A stretch of 64,000 bases of DNA from Rhodovibrio salinarum DSM 9154 (GTDB taxonomy: Bacteria; Pseudomonadota; Alphaproteobacteria; Kiloniellales; Rhodovibrionaceae), in NCBI RefSeq assembly GCF_000515255.1, contig NZ_KI911559.1, forward strand, positions 716,149 to 780,148, read 5' to 3'. Shown here one piece after another: positions 9,552 to 20,206 of this stretch. The position numbers and the translations under genes are program-made. How positions within the stretch are numbered: position 1 is the first letter of the stretch; each line of letters starts with the position of its first letter. The notes under the pieces are model-generated. The model was given only the letters and a program-made list of their open reading frames with translations. It did not search any database and had not been told where the DNA came from.

Positions 9552-10045
9552 TTTTTGGTCGCGCCGGCGGTATTGTTGGGGCTGCCGCTCTCCTTGGGGG
9601 CCTTGGTCCCTTGAGCCCCCGTCGGGCCGGCGCGGGTCGGCTCGACACCGCCATGCAGCAACTGCGAGGCGACGTTGATGTACTTGCGTCCGGCTTCCTG
9701 CGCGTTGGCAACGACGACGTTCAGCGGCTCGCTCTTGCGCAGGGTGGCGAGCTTGATCAGCATCGGCAGATTGACCCCGGCGATCACCTCGACCTTGCCC
9801 TGACTGAGCACCGAGATCGCCAGGTTGGATGGGGTGCCGCCGAACATATCGGTCAGGATGACCACCCCGTCGCCGTCGTCGACCGCGCCGACGTGGCTTA
9901 GGATATCCTGGCGGCGGCGTTCCATGTCATCGTCCGGGCCAATGCAGACCGCCTGAATCTGCTGCTGTGGGCCCACGACATGCTCGAGGGCGGAGATGAA
10001 CTCCGAGGCGAGCCGTCCGTGGGTTACCAGGACCATCCCGATCAT
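9548..10045 (-). CDS. PTS EIIA component of the mannose family
   Basis: This 165-residue EIIA-Man protein has the phosphorylation site MVLVTHGRLA (His9) and the conserved GVVILTDMFGGTPSNLA and GVNLPMLIKL segments. The first ~130 residues are the domain; the rest is a low-complexity Gly/Pro/Lys tail. ATG at 10045 matches the family N-terminus; a start seven residues upstream is possible. In alphaproteobacteria this protein takes phosphate from HPr without a cognate permease and is thought to report PEP or nitrogen status to partners. No EIIB/EIIC/EIID genes are nearby. Its gene follows rapZ after a gap of about 190 bases. Confidence 0.93.
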   Translation of the reverse strand: MIGMVLVTHGRLASEFISALEHVVGPQQQIQAVCIGPDDDMERRRQDILSHVGAVDDGDGVVILTDMFGGTPSNLAISVLSQGKVEVIAGVNLPMLIKLATLRKSEPLNVVVANAQEAGRKYINVASQLLHGGVEPTRAGPTGAQGTKAPKESGSPNNTAGATKK

Positions 10046-10234
10046 GCGTCCTCCTGCACGCGCCAAATCGCGCCCGTCATGGTCGCTCCCCGGCGCGAGC
10101 GCGGGGGCGCCAGTGCGCCGTAACCGCGATCTGTCGCGTGAATCGGGCGGGTGTGCAAGCGTCGCGTTGTCCGCAGGGCAGCAGAATTCGCTGGGCCTAG
10201 AGGGATCAACCGGTTGGCGGGTATCTAGACCGGG

Positions 10235-11245
10235 TCAGCCGATCTTGCCAGCGGCGGGACTATTCGGGTCTTCCGAGTCCCCACCGACGCCGAGTTCGCG
10301 GTGGTTGAGGGTGACGCTGCGGCCGACGCTTTTGAGCTTGCCCGCCAGCTTCTCCGCCAGGGCCACCGAGCGATGCCGGCCGCCGGTGCAGCCGATGGCG
10401 ATCGTCAGGTAGCTCTTGCCCTCGCGTTCGTAGCGCGGCAGCAGCCGTTTCAGCAGGCGCACCAGCCCGCCGAAGAAGGGCGCGAAGTCCGGGTCGGCGG
10501 CGACGTAGTCCGCCACCGCCTGGTCGCGGCCGGTAAGAGGCTTCAACTGCGGGTCATAGTGTGGGTTGCGCAGGAACCGCACGTCGAACACCAGGTCCGC
10601 TTCGCGCGGCAGGCCGTTCTTGTAGGAGAAGGAGGTGACGAACACCGCCATGCCCTGAGCTTCTTCCAGACCCAGTTGGGCGGAGATCACCCGCCGCAGG
10701 TCCTGGGTCGATAGGGTGGAGGTGTCGATCGTTATGTCCGCGCGCTTGCGCAGCGGGGCCACCAGGCGGCGTTCCGCGGCGATGCCATCGGTCAGCGGAC
10801 GACCCTGGGCCAGTGGATGACGGCGCCGGGTCTCGGTGAAGCGCCGGCGCAGCACCTCTTCTTCGCAGTCGACGAACAGCAGCGTCACCGCCAGCGTCGG
10901 ATCGCTTTCAAGCCGCTGCAGGGCGTCCATGAACGGCTGTACGGCAAAGTTCCGGGTGCGGATGTCGACTCCGATCGCCACCGGCGCATCCAGCCCGCCT
11001 TCGTGGACGATGGTGGCAACCAGATGCAGCGGCAGGTTGTCGATCGCCTCGTAGCCGACGTCTTCCAGCGCCTTCAGCGTGGTCGATCGGCCGGCGCCGG
11101 ACATGCCGGTGACCAGGACAACGCGCTGGCGCCCGCCGTCACCCGTCCGGTGGACGTTGGCCGATCTGGTGTCCGCGTTCGGATCTTGCGATCCGGTGAC
11201 CTCCGGTGGGGCCGCTTCTGCTGTGGGGGTGCCCTCATGGGTCAT
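10235..11245 (-). CDS. rapZ: RapZ-type RNase adapter / nucleotide-binding protein
   Basis: This 336-residue protein has a Walker A motif (VTGMSGAGRSTT), then the family signature GYEAIDNLPLHL and the C-terminal domain motif GCTGGRHRSVALAEKLA. In E. coli RapZ binds small RNAs and GlcN6P to guide RNase E; the alphaproteobacterial role is not established. The first ~40 residues are a charged extension without family similarity, and the in-frame ATG at 11245 is the only convincing start. It lies 15 bases after hprK and is probably in one operon with it. Confidence 0.9.
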   Translation of the reverse strand: MTHEGTPTAEAAPPEVTGSQDPNADTRSANVHRTGDGGRQRVVLVTGMSGAGRSTTLKALEDVGYEAIDNLPLHLVATIVHEGGLDAPVAIGVDIRTRNFAVQPFMDALQRLESDPTLAVTLLFVDCEEEVLRRRFTETRRRHPLAQGRPLTDGIAAERRLVAPLRKRADITIDTSTLSTQDLRRVISAQLGLEEAQGMAVFVTSFSYKNGLPREADLVFDVRFLRNPHYDPQLKPLTGRDQAVADYVAADPDFAPFFGGLVRLLKRLLPRYEREGKSYLTIAIGCTGGRHRSVALAEKLAGKLKSVGRSVTLNHRELGVGGDSEDPNSPAAGKIG

Positions 11246-11260
11246 TTGGCTGGCGCGTCC

Positions 11261-11743
11261 CTATCCGTTGCGTCCGGGCGCCGTACCGTCTGGCGCCTCC
11301 GGATGCCAATCGGGCGGGAGTATAGTCGCGCCCCTGGACCCGAGGGCAAGTTGCAGCTTTGCGACAGCCGATGGGCTGCGGGCATCGAGTTCCATCCGCG
11401 TCAGTGTGCAGCCCAGCAGTATCTCGCGCGGTGGCTCCGGAAGACGTTGGGGGCGGTCGGTCAGATCGACGAGCAGAACGACCGGCGTCGGAGGCGCTGG
11501 CGGCAGGCGTACCAGCCCCAGTCCGCGCACCTCCATCGCCCCAAGGATGGCCTCGGGGGCGGACGCCATCACCGCGGCGCCGTCTCCGCGCAAGCGTACT
11601 TGGTCGTCCGCAAGCAGGCCGGCGCCGGCCTCCACGATCAGGCGCAGCAGCAGGTCCGACTTGCCCGCACCGGACGGTCCGCGCAACAGCACGGCCTGGT
11701 GGTCCAGGACGGCGCAACTGGCATGAACAAAGGTCTCTTCCAT
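11261..11743 (-). CDS. hprK: HPr kinase/phosphorylase, short alphaproteobacterial form
   Basis: The protein is 160 residues and consists only of the kinase domain, with P-loop LLRGPSGAGKSDLLLR near residue 20 and the VRGLGLV segment that follows the catalytic site. The N-terminal DRTGG domain of Gram-positive HprK is missing, which is normal in alphaproteobacteria. It phosphorylates HPr on its regulatory Ser and can reverse this. In many relatives hprK directly follows chvG; here a PAS histidine-kinase gene separates them. Confidence 0.93.
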   Translation of the reverse strand: MEETFVHASCAVLDHQAVLLRGPSGAGKSDLLLRLIVEAGAGLLADDQVRLRGDGAAVMASAPEAILGAMEVRGLGLVRLPPAPPTPVVLLVDLTDRPQRLPEPPREILLGCTLTRMELDARSPSAVAKLQLALGSRGATILPPDWHPEAPDGTAPGRNG

Positions 11744-11793
11744 AGCCGGCAGACTACGCCCGTTGTCGGGTGGGCGACCATACCCAGAGCGGC

Positions 11794-14181
11794 TCAGGTG
11801 GAAGGCTTGTCAGCGGGTTGTGACTGCTGTGCCGGTTGGGGGGGCAAAGCTTCTTGGGAGGTGCCCGATTCGGACTGCGGCCCGGACGAGCGCAACCGGT
11901 CGGTCGGGAGGTGAATGGTCACGCGGGTCCCCAGGCCGATGGTGCTGTGCAGTTCGACGCGACCGTTGTGCAGATCGGCGAAATGCTGGACCAACGAGAG
12001 CCCCAGGCCGACGCCGTCGCGGTTGTGCTTCTGGTTGACGCCGTTGGGCGACTGCTGGAACGGCTTGAAGACTCGTTCCTGATCTTCCGGGGGAATGCCT
12101 ACGCCCTGATCGCTCACGCTGAGCGCCAGGCCCTCTGCGTTGTGGTCCACGTGCAGGACGACGCGTCCGCCGGCGTTGGAGAACTTGATCGCGTTGACCA
12201 GCAGGTTGACCAGCATTTGCCGCACCCGCGTGGGATCGGCGTTCAGCAAGGGCAGATCGGCCGGTATTTCGGACAGCAATTCGATCTCATGGCTGCTGGC
12301 GCGATCGTGCACGATGCGTAGCGCCGATTCGACCATCCGGGTGACATCCACCTCCTCGGTCTGCAAATCCATTCGGCCCGTTTCCACGCGCGAGAGATCG
12401 AGGATGTCGTTGATCAGCTCCAGGAGGTGGGTGCCACTGTCGTGAATGTCCCGGGCGTAGTCCTCGTAACGCTTGTCGATCGGGCCGAACATGCCCGTCG
12501 ACATCACCTCCGAGAAGCCGATCACGGCATTGAGCGGCGTGCGCAGTTCATGGCTCATGTTGGCCAGGAAATCGCTCTTTGCCCGGCTGGCAAGTTCCGC
12601 CTGCTCCTTGGCCCGGGCGAGCTCGCGCTCCTTGCGCTCGCGGTCGGTGATATCGGCATAGGTCAGGACCGCCCCGCCGCCTTCCAGGTGGGTGCTCCGA
12701 ATCGAGAGGCTGCGCCCGCTGGTATGGTCATACAGGACATGCTCGCCGGCGCCCCCGCGCACCACAGCCGCGCGCGTCAATACGGCTTCATCCGTGTCCA
12801 TGGGACCATAGTCGCCGCGTGCGGCGCGGTAGCGGATCAAGTCGTTTAAGTGGGTGCCCGGCTGTACCAGTGCGCGCGGCAGGGCCAGTATGTCGCAATA
12901 ACGGTCGTTTGCGGCCAGCACGCGCCAGTCGGCATCGAGCGCGAGCACGGCATCCGCCATGCTCTCAAAGGTCGCCTCCAGAATTTCGCGACGGCGCTCG
13001 GCGGTGCGTTGTGCGGTGGTCTCCGCAGTCACGTCGCTGGCGGTCCCCCGATAGCCGGCGAACGTTCCGTCATCGCTGTAAAACGGCCGACCGCTAAGAC
13101 GCAGGACGATCGGTTTGCCGTTGGCGTCGGCTGCGTTGGCGGTGAGGTTCCGAAATGCCTGGCCACGGCGCATGTGGGCGGCGATGCGCAGCCAGCTACC
13201 GCTCAATCGGTCGCCGAACAGCTCGGCCGGCGTGCGTCCGAGCACGGCCTCCGTGCTCAGGCCGGTCACCTCGGTGAAGTGACGGGAGACGAAGGCGAAG
13301 CGCAGGTCGCGGTCGAGTTCCCAGACCCAGTCGGCCGCCGTGTCGGTGATATCGCGCAGCCGGGCTTGCTCGGCGATCAGCTCGCGTTCGCCGGCGCTCA
13401 TGCGCCGGGTCGTGTACAGGCCGAGCAACCCGCCGCTGGCCGCGAGTAAGGCGGTCAGCCCCGCCATGCCCGCGATCACATAGCTCTCGACCGTGCGTGC
13501 TGCGACGCTGATGGCGCGGGCGAAACGACGGGTGTGCCGACTGAGGGCGGCCGAGGTTCCGATCACCTGGCTCTTCAGCCGCGCGCGTCTGGCCGGGTCC
13601 AGGGTGTCTTTTCCTATAAGATAGGCGCGCGCGGTCATTCCCAGGTTGTCCAATGCCAAGACCATCCTGTTGCCGTCGGACCAGGCCTCCTTCGCTTCCG
13701 TCATCAGATCGGTGTGGACCAGCAGCCGATACATCCATACGGACGCCGCGGCATCGTCCGGGTGCATGCCGACCGGGGTCAGGAGCTTGACGGCGTGGGA
13801 GGCATCAAACGTCGGGTTGTCGATGAGGACCTTGGCCAGCGCGTAGGATTTGGGGACTTTGAGCGCGGCCTGGAAAGCGATGTAATAATCGATGTCACCG
13901 GTGCGTATGAAGGTCTTCAGCGCTGACGCGGCTTCGTAGCTCGCCTTGGAGTAGTGGCTCTGCCCTTCCAGGTAGGAGCGACCGATGTCGACCAGATAAA
14001 TCCCGGCCATGCCCGCAGCCATGATCATGAGCTGAAGGGCGATCAGCACGCCGACCAGCCAGTGCAATTTTGACTTCGAGCGGGCGCGCATGTGAGGGCC
14101 AGTAATTTGTTTGTCGCGATCGGCATCCATCCCGATGAAGCACCAGTTTCGCCTTATACGGCATTGATAATCAATTAACAT
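11794..14181 (-). CDS. Membrane PAS sensor histidine kinase
   Basis: This 795-residue sensor has a first membrane helix at about 40-62, an extracytoplasmic domain to ~235, a second helix (~237-260), two PAS domains (~270-400 and ~400-520), an HisKA domain with FLANMSHELRTPLNAVIGF, and an ATPase domain with SDQGVGIPPEDQ and VGLGLSLVQHF. Its dimerisation helix, with GMFGPI and SGTHLLELINDILDLSRVETG, resembles the PleC/DivJ kind that talks to DivK-type receivers; that link is inference. No receiver gene is adjacent except chvI. Starts at 14181, 14130 and 14091 are all possible and none has a good ribosome-binding site. It separates chvG from hprK, which is unusual. Confidence 0.85.
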   Translation of the reverse strand: MLIDYQCRIRRNWCFIGMDADRDKQITGPHMRARSKSKLHWLVGVLIALQLMIMAAGMAGIYLVDIGRSYLEGQSHYSKASYEAASALKTFIRTGDIDYYIAFQAALKVPKSYALAKVLIDNPTFDASHAVKLLTPVGMHPDDAAASVWMYRLLVHTDLMTEAKEAWSDGNRMVLALDNLGMTARAYLIGKDTLDPARRARLKSQVIGTSAALSRHTRRFARAISVAARTVESYVIAGMAGLTALLAASGGLLGLYTTRRMSAGERELIAEQARLRDITDTAADWVWELDRDLRFAFVSRHFTEVTGLSTEAVLGRTPAELFGDRLSGSWLRIAAHMRRGQAFRNLTANAADANGKPIVLRLSGRPFYSDDGTFAGYRGTASDVTAETTAQRTAERRREILEATFESMADAVLALDADWRVLAANDRYCDILALPRALVQPGTHLNDLIRYRAARGDYGPMDTDEAVLTRAAVVRGGAGEHVLYDHTSGRSLSIRSTHLEGGGAVLTYADITDRERKERELARAKEQAELASRAKSDFLANMSHELRTPLNAVIGFSEVMSTGMFGPIDKRYEDYARDIHDSGTHLLELINDILDLSRVETGRMDLQTEEVDVTRMVESALRIVHDRASSHEIELLSEIPADLPLLNADPTRVRQMLVNLLVNAIKFSNAGGRVVLHVDHNAEGLALSVSDQGVGIPPEDQERVFKPFQQSPNGVNQKHNRDGVGLGLSLVQHFADLHNGRVELHSTIGLGTRVTIHLPTDRLRSSGPQSESGTSQEALPPQPAQQSQPADKPST

Positions 14182-14396
14182 TTGCGCGGATGGGTGGGCG
14201 CAGTCTTCGAGCTAGGAGTAGAGAAGGTCGAACATCGACCTGTGATACATGTCAGGTGATTAAATACACGCGGATCGCAGCCCCATCGCCTTTGATCAGG
14301 ATGATCGAAGAGTTTGAGGCGGGGGAGGGGCTCGATCAATTCGGTCGCCGCGCAGGTTCATTTATGGACGGCGCATGCGATGATTTTGGGGTTGGT

Positions 14397-16058
14397 TCAC
14401 TCGGCCGGGAGCCAGACGGTGAAGCGGGCGCCGGCGATCTGGCTGTTGGCGTCCCGGCGGTTTTCCGCACGGATGTCGCCACTGTGGGCATCCACGATCT
14501 GCTTGGAGATCGACAGTCCCAAGCCGGAGTGGGTGCCGAACTTCTCGTCCTTCGGCCGTTCGGTGTAGAAGCGATCGAAGATCGCCTTCAACTTGTTCTC
14601 CGGAATGCCCGGGCCGTCGTCGTCGATGGTCACCTGCACCCAGCCGTCCCAACGCCGCGCGGTAACCCGGATCGTGCCGTCGGCTGGAGAGAAGGTGGCG
14701 GCGTTCGACAATAGATTGCGGAACACCTGGCCTAACCGGCCTTCCAGGCCCTGGATGGTGAGCGGGTCCGTAGTGCCGTCGACCGTTTTCGGCAGCTCGA
14801 TCGTGTAGGTTGGCCCGCCGCGCTCCTTCGAGGTGGCCCCCTCGACCTCGACCAGCGCGTCGAGCAGGCGACTCAGGCCGACCGGCTCGCTCTGGGCGCG
14901 CGACAGTTCGGCATCCAGGCGGGAGGCGTCGGAGATGTCGGAGATCAGCCGGTCCAGACGCTGCACGTCGTCCAGGATGATCCCCATCAGCTTCTTCTGC
15001 TGCTCGGGATCGTCCACCCGCGCGACCGTCTCGACGGCGCTGCGCACGCTGGTCAGGGGGTTCTTGATCTCATGCGCGACGTCGGCGGCGAAACGCTCGA
15101 TCGCGTCGAGCCGGTCCCACAGCGCTTGGGTCATGTCGTTGAGCGAGACCGATAGGTCGCCGATTTCGTCCCGGCGCTTGGACAGGTCCGGGATCTCGAC
15201 TTGCCGGCCTTGGGCGCGCCGGACCCGGTCGGCGGCTTCCGCCAGACGGTGCAACGGCCGGGCGATCGCGCCCGCGAGATAGAACGAGAGCAGCACCGTG
15301 ACGCCCAGCGCGACCGCGAACACGACCAGGATGTCCAGCCGCCGGTCGCGCACCGCAGCCTCGATTTCCGAGCCGTCCTTGGTCAGCATCAGCGCGCCCA
15401 GCACCTGCCGGTACCGCTGTACCGGCATCGCTACCGACAGCACCAGTCCCCCGTTGGGGTCTCGGTAGACCCGGCTGGCGGCGTCGCCGGCCAGCGCCCG
15501 TTCGGCTTCCAGGTACTGCGCGGCGCGTTGCCGGCGTGCTTCCCGATACGTCGGCAGGTCGTCGCTGGGGATATAGTTGAGCACCCAGTTGTAGGCGCGC
15601 TGAACCCCCTTGGGCAGCCAGCTGCCGGGTTCCGGGGGCGGCAGCTCTTCCACCGTCACTTGCCCGCCTGGGCCCATCAGGACGAAGCTGTCGGCGACCA
15701 GATTCCCGCCGGGGCCGAACAAACGGGCGCGGATATCGCTGCCAGACAGCAGGACGCGCATGGCATGGCGCGTCCCTTCGGCCAGCAGTTTTTCCTCGCC
15801 GGACTGGGTGACGACGACCGAACTCCCGGCCAGCGTGGTGGCGAAGGCACGGGTCTGCGTGCCGAGCGCCTCCACTTCCGCCTCGATCAAGCTGTCGCGA
15901 TACTGTTCCAGGTGCAGCAGACCCAATACCGGTACCGCCAGCACAAGCACGTTGAGTGCCAGAATGCGCCGGGTCAGGGGGGACCGCCAGGCACCGCGCT
16001 TACGCCGACGCCGGTCGCGTCGCCGGTCGGCCGGTTGCTCTTCGTCGTCGGTCCCCAT
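14397..16058 (-). CDS. chvG: ChvG-family sensor histidine kinase
   Basis: The 553-residue protein has an Arg-rich N-terminus, a first membrane helix around residues 30-50, a long periplasmic domain, a second helix near 245-265, a HAMP domain (RPLHRLAEAADRVRRAQ), and a kinase core with FAADVAHEIKNPLTSVRSA carrying the phosphorylated His. In Agrobacterium and Sinorhizobium ChvG (ExoS) senses acid and envelope state and phosphorylates ChvI. It lies downstream of chvI on the same strand. ATG at 16058 is chosen; the open frame extends to a TTG at 16103 which sits over an AGGGGGGAT that could be a ribosome-binding site. Confidence 0.9.
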   Translation of the reverse strand: MGTDDEEQPADRRRDRRRRKRGAWRSPLTRRILALNVLVLAVPVLGLLHLEQYRDSLIEAEVEALGTQTRAFATTLAGSSVVVTQSGEEKLLAEGTRHAMRVLLSGSDIRARLFGPGGNLVADSFVLMGPGGQVTVEELPPPEPGSWLPKGVQRAYNWVLNYIPSDDLPTYREARRQRAAQYLEAERALAGDAASRVYRDPNGGLVLSVAMPVQRYRQVLGALMLTKDGSEIEAAVRDRRLDILVVFAVALGVTVLLSFYLAGAIARPLHRLAEAADRVRRAQGRQVEIPDLSKRRDEIGDLSVSLNDMTQALWDRLDAIERFAADVAHEIKNPLTSVRSAVETVARVDDPEQQKKLMGIILDDVQRLDRLISDISDASRLDAELSRAQSEPVGLSRLLDALVEVEGATSKERGGPTYTIELPKTVDGTTDPLTIQGLEGRLGQVFRNLLSNAATFSPADGTIRVTARRWDGWVQVTIDDDGPGIPENKLKAIFDRFYTERPKDEKFGTHSGLGLSISKQIVDAHSGDIRAENRRDANSQIAGARFTVWLPAE

Positions 16059-16122
16059 GCCGGTCGGTGGCGCCCCGCGCCCCGGCCTATCCCCCCTCGA
16101 CAAAACGGTTCAGCCTCGCTGA

Positions 16123-16890
16123 TCAGGCTTCGCGGTAGCGGTAGCCGACACCGTACAGCGTCTCGATCTGCTGAAACTCCGTGTCGACCTGCCGAAATTT
16201 CTTGCGCAGGCGCTTGATGTGGCTGTCGATCGTCCGGTCGTCGACGTAGATGCTCTCGCCATAGGCCGCGTCCATCAACTGGTCGCGCGATTTCACGTGG
16301 CCCGGGCGATGGGCGAGGGTCTTCAGGATCAGGAACTCGGTGACCGTCAGGTTGACCTCCTGTCCCTTCCAGGAGCAGAGGTGTCGGCTGGGATCCAGCA
16401 TCAGGTTGCCGCGCTGGATCGCCTGCTCCTCGGGCGTCGCCTCCTCCATCCGGCCGGCCAGCCGTTCGCGGCGCAGCAGGGCGCGGATGCGCTCGATCAG
16501 CAGGCGCTGGGAGAACGGCTTGGTGATGTAGTCGTCCGCCCCCATCCGAAGGCCCAGCACCTCGTCGACCTCCTCGTCCTTGGAGGTCAGGAAGATCACC
16601 GGCAGGTTGGAGTTCTCCCGCAGCCGGTTGAGCAGTTCCATGCCGTCCATGCGCGGCATCTTGATGTCCAGGACGGCGACGTCGACCGGGCTCGTCTGGA
16701 TGCCCCGCAAGGCTTCTGTCCCGTCGGCATAGGTGCGGACCTTGAATCCCTCGCTTTCCAGCGCGATCGAGACCGAGGTCAGGATGTTGCGGTCGTCATC
16801 GACCAGGGCGATCGTGTTCTGCATGGCGTTCGTCATCATGCCCGCGGCGGGGGCGCCGCTGCGCGTCTGGTGGGTCGTCTCTTCCAACAT
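16123..16890 (-). CDS. chvI: ChvI-family OmpR-type response regulator
   Basis: This 255-residue regulator starts with a receiver domain ([14 protein letters not shown]; phospho-acceptor Asp in [13 protein letters not shown]; switch Lys in YITKPF) and ends with a winged-helix DNA-binding domain ([39 protein letters not shown]). ATG at 16890 follows AAGGGGCAACCAC, a fair ribosome-binding site; later in-frame ATGs exist at residues 18, 19 and 23. ChvI controls envelope and acid-response genes in rhizobia, and there it also affects pckA, which is divergent from it here. The gene is transcribed ahead of chvG. Confidence 0.93.
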   Translation of the reverse strand: MLEETTHQTRSGAPAAGMMTNAMQNTIALVDDDRNILTSVSIALESEGFKVRTYADGTEALRGIQTSPVDVAVLDIKMPRMDGMELLNRLRENSNLPVIFLTSKDEEVDEVLGLRMGADDYITKPFSQRLLIERIRALLRRERLAGRMEEATPEEQAIQRGNLMLDPSRHLCSWKGQEVNLTVTEFLILKTLAHRPGHVKSRDQLMDAAYGESIYVDDRTIDSHIKRLRKKFRQVDTEFQQIETLYGVGYRYREA

Positions 16891-17591
16891 GTGGTTGCCC
16901 CTTGGCGTGAATTCTACATGGGCTGTGCATCGGCGGGTGCGCGGACGCGTGTGTCGCGGCGCCCGCAATCAGCAAATCGGGCAGATGGCCCCTTATGGGG
17001 TGCGCAGCCGGCGGTCATGCGGCGGGATTGGGGCAGATCGGTGACGGGCGCCGGTTGTTGCAGCGTCGCGTAGACATATGCGTGACGGGCGCGTTCGGGG
17101 TCCTTCTTTGGGGTGCACGCGCGGTTGGCCGGAACCGGCTACACTCAGACTATCTGGACGCCGACGCGTTCAGTGGGGCGTTCGGGTTTTGGCTTTGCCA
17201 ACTGGAATTAACGCGCGTGGATTTGGTCTTCCGGCTGGAAAAGTAAGCTGGGCGGCGGCCAAGCGCTGCAATGCAACATTGTCGATACTGAGGCGTTAAG
17301 GCTCGGGAGGCAGCCATCATCGAGCACAGGTATAGCCTATCTGGATAGGTGCCTCGGCACCGTGTGGCCCGGACGGCATAACCCGGCCAGCACGTAAACA
17401 GGACAAGAATTGGACGAGAACAAAGTGTGGTTTATCGTCTGGTAGCTGTTGAACACCGGTTCGAAAGCGACTAAGGCGTGGACCCCTTTCGCGGCGCGAA
17501 AAGTGGGAGCCGGACACGCGCGGACGCTGCGTGCCAGTCCGGGCGGCATGCGCGGCGAAACCGATATCATAACGTCTCGAGGGAGGCCGAC
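16891..17591. promoter_or_regulatory. Divergent chvI-pckA intergenic region
   Basis: About 700 bases separate the two divergent starts, long for this chromosome, with no convincing gene. It presumably holds both promoters. The clearest symmetry is TTTCGC-GGC-GCGAAA at 17487-17501, about 90 bases before the pckA start, which could be an operator. Short open frames here are Cys/Arg-rich and look spurious. Confidence 0.5.
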
Positions 17592-19202
<1,611 letters not shown>

Positions 19203-19251
19203 GGGAGAAGAGTGCAGGGCGGCGCGGATGCCCAAAAGCGCCCATGAAAAA

Positions 19252-19282
19252 GCGGCTTCCAGCTTTGACAGCTGGAAGCCGC
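19252..19282. terminator. Bidirectional terminator between pckA and hsp20
   Basis: A perfect 13-bp stem, GCGGCTTCCAGCT with AGCTGGAAGCCGC, closes a five-base loop TTGAC. On the minus strand it is followed by TTTTT, giving a textbook terminator for hsp20. It also lies 50 bases after pckA and can end that transcript. Confidence 0.88.
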
Positions 19283-19319
19283 GCTTCCTCTACGATCCCC
19301 TTGTGAAGGCAACGGGTAG

Positions 19320-19820
19320 TTAGGCCGCGCGCTTCACGTTGATCTTCTTGGTCTGTTCCTTCTCGGCCGCTTTCGGCGCCGTGATCGTCAGCACGCCATC
19401 CTTGAAAGCGGCGTCGATCTCGTCCTCCTTGATGCCGTGCCCAAGCGGTAGCTGGCGCTCGAAGCGGCCGTAAGCCCGCTCGGTCACGTGGACATTGCGG
19501 TTCTGGTCCGCGTGCTCCTGTTTCTTCTCGCCGGCGATCCGCAGCACGCCATCGTCGTAGGTCACCTCGACGTCGTCCTCGCTCAGGCCCGGCAGTTCGG
19601 CGGTGACGTACCAGTTGCGGTCGTCGTCTTTCACCTTGATCCGCGGCGCGGCAATCGTGCCCTCGAGATTTGCCGCCGGGGTGCCGAAGCCATTCCAGAC
19701 GTCGTCGAACAGCCGGTTCATTTCGGTCTGCAGCGTCGCGAACGGATCGCGCAGCGCCACGTTGCGGCCGTTGCGGGTCGTCAGATCGTTGTTGCTTACC
19801 GGGAACAGGGTCCGACGCAT
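19320..19820 (-). CDS. Hsp20/alpha-crystallin small heat-shock protein
   Basis: The 166-residue protein has the alpha-crystallin domain from about residue 55 to 150: WYVTAELPGLSEDDVEVTY, DGVLRIAGEKK, and the closing FKDGVLTITAPK, followed by a short Lys-rich tail. Such proteins bind unfolding proteins without ATP. ATG at 19820 follows GGGAGGTGAGAG, a strong ribosome-binding site; a GTG three codons upstream is less likely. The gene stands alone, with a leader hairpin and a candidate promoter upstream. Confidence 0.93.
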   Translation of the reverse strand: MRRTLFPVSNNDLTTRNGRNVALRDPFATLQTEMNRLFDDVWNGFGTPAANLEGTIAAPRIKVKDDDRNWYVTAELPGLSEDDVEVTYDDGVLRIAGEKKQEHADQNRNVHVTERAYGRFERQLPLGHGIKEDEIDAAFKDGVLTITAPKAAEKEQTKKINVKRAA

Positions 19821-19909
19821 GGCTCTCACCTCCCGTTTGCCTGAAAGTGAACAGCCTGTCGTCTTGTCCTTAGCGCGTCTTGCGCCGCCCGTCTGAACGG
19901 GTCTCGACC

Positions 19910-19954
19910 GGAAGACGGGAAACCGCCGGCGATTGCCGCCGTTGCCCGTCTTCC
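19910..19954 (-). promoter_or_regulatory. Leader hairpin upstream of hsp20
   Basis: Read on the minus strand, GGAAGACGGG pairs exactly with CCCGTCTTCC, and the enclosed GGCGGCAATCGCCGGC can form an inner stem. It lies 90 to 134 bases before the hsp20 ATG. It does not reach the ribosome-binding site and does not match the ROSE thermometer pattern I know. On the plus strand it is followed by GTGTTCATTTTT, so a terminator role in that direction is also possible. Confidence 0.45.
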
Positions 19955-19967
19955 GTGTTCATTTTTC

Positions 19968-19995
19968 CAACTAGTGCAGAGGGTTAGACTGTCAA
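19968..19995 (-). promoter_or_regulatory. Candidate hsp20 promoter
   Basis: On the minus strand TTGACA (19995-19990) is followed after 16 bases by TAGTTG (19973-19968). The first hexamer is perfect, the second weak. A transcript from here would begin about 140 bases before hsp20 and include the leader hairpin. Confidence 0.35.
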
Positions 19996-20206
19996 GGGCG
20001 ATGCAGAATGCAGGTCTGCTGTGCGTGCGGGGGGCCTTGTTCCGGGGGGCGGTTTCGGGCACTGTCCGCGGCGCAATCAAGCCGTAAGACGCGCGAGTCC
20101 GCCGCTTTTCGGTGCCGCGCGCCCACCTGTCGGCCCAGTATTTCCGTGCGTGAGGGCGCCCGCATCCGCGCGCCTCGTCAAAAGCCAGGGAGCAGTGAGC
20201 CCAGCC

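Noticed and set aside
19821-19960. ROSE RNA thermometer before hsp20
   Set aside because: The conserved U(U/C)GCU opposite the ribosome-binding site is not present and the hairpin is too far upstream.
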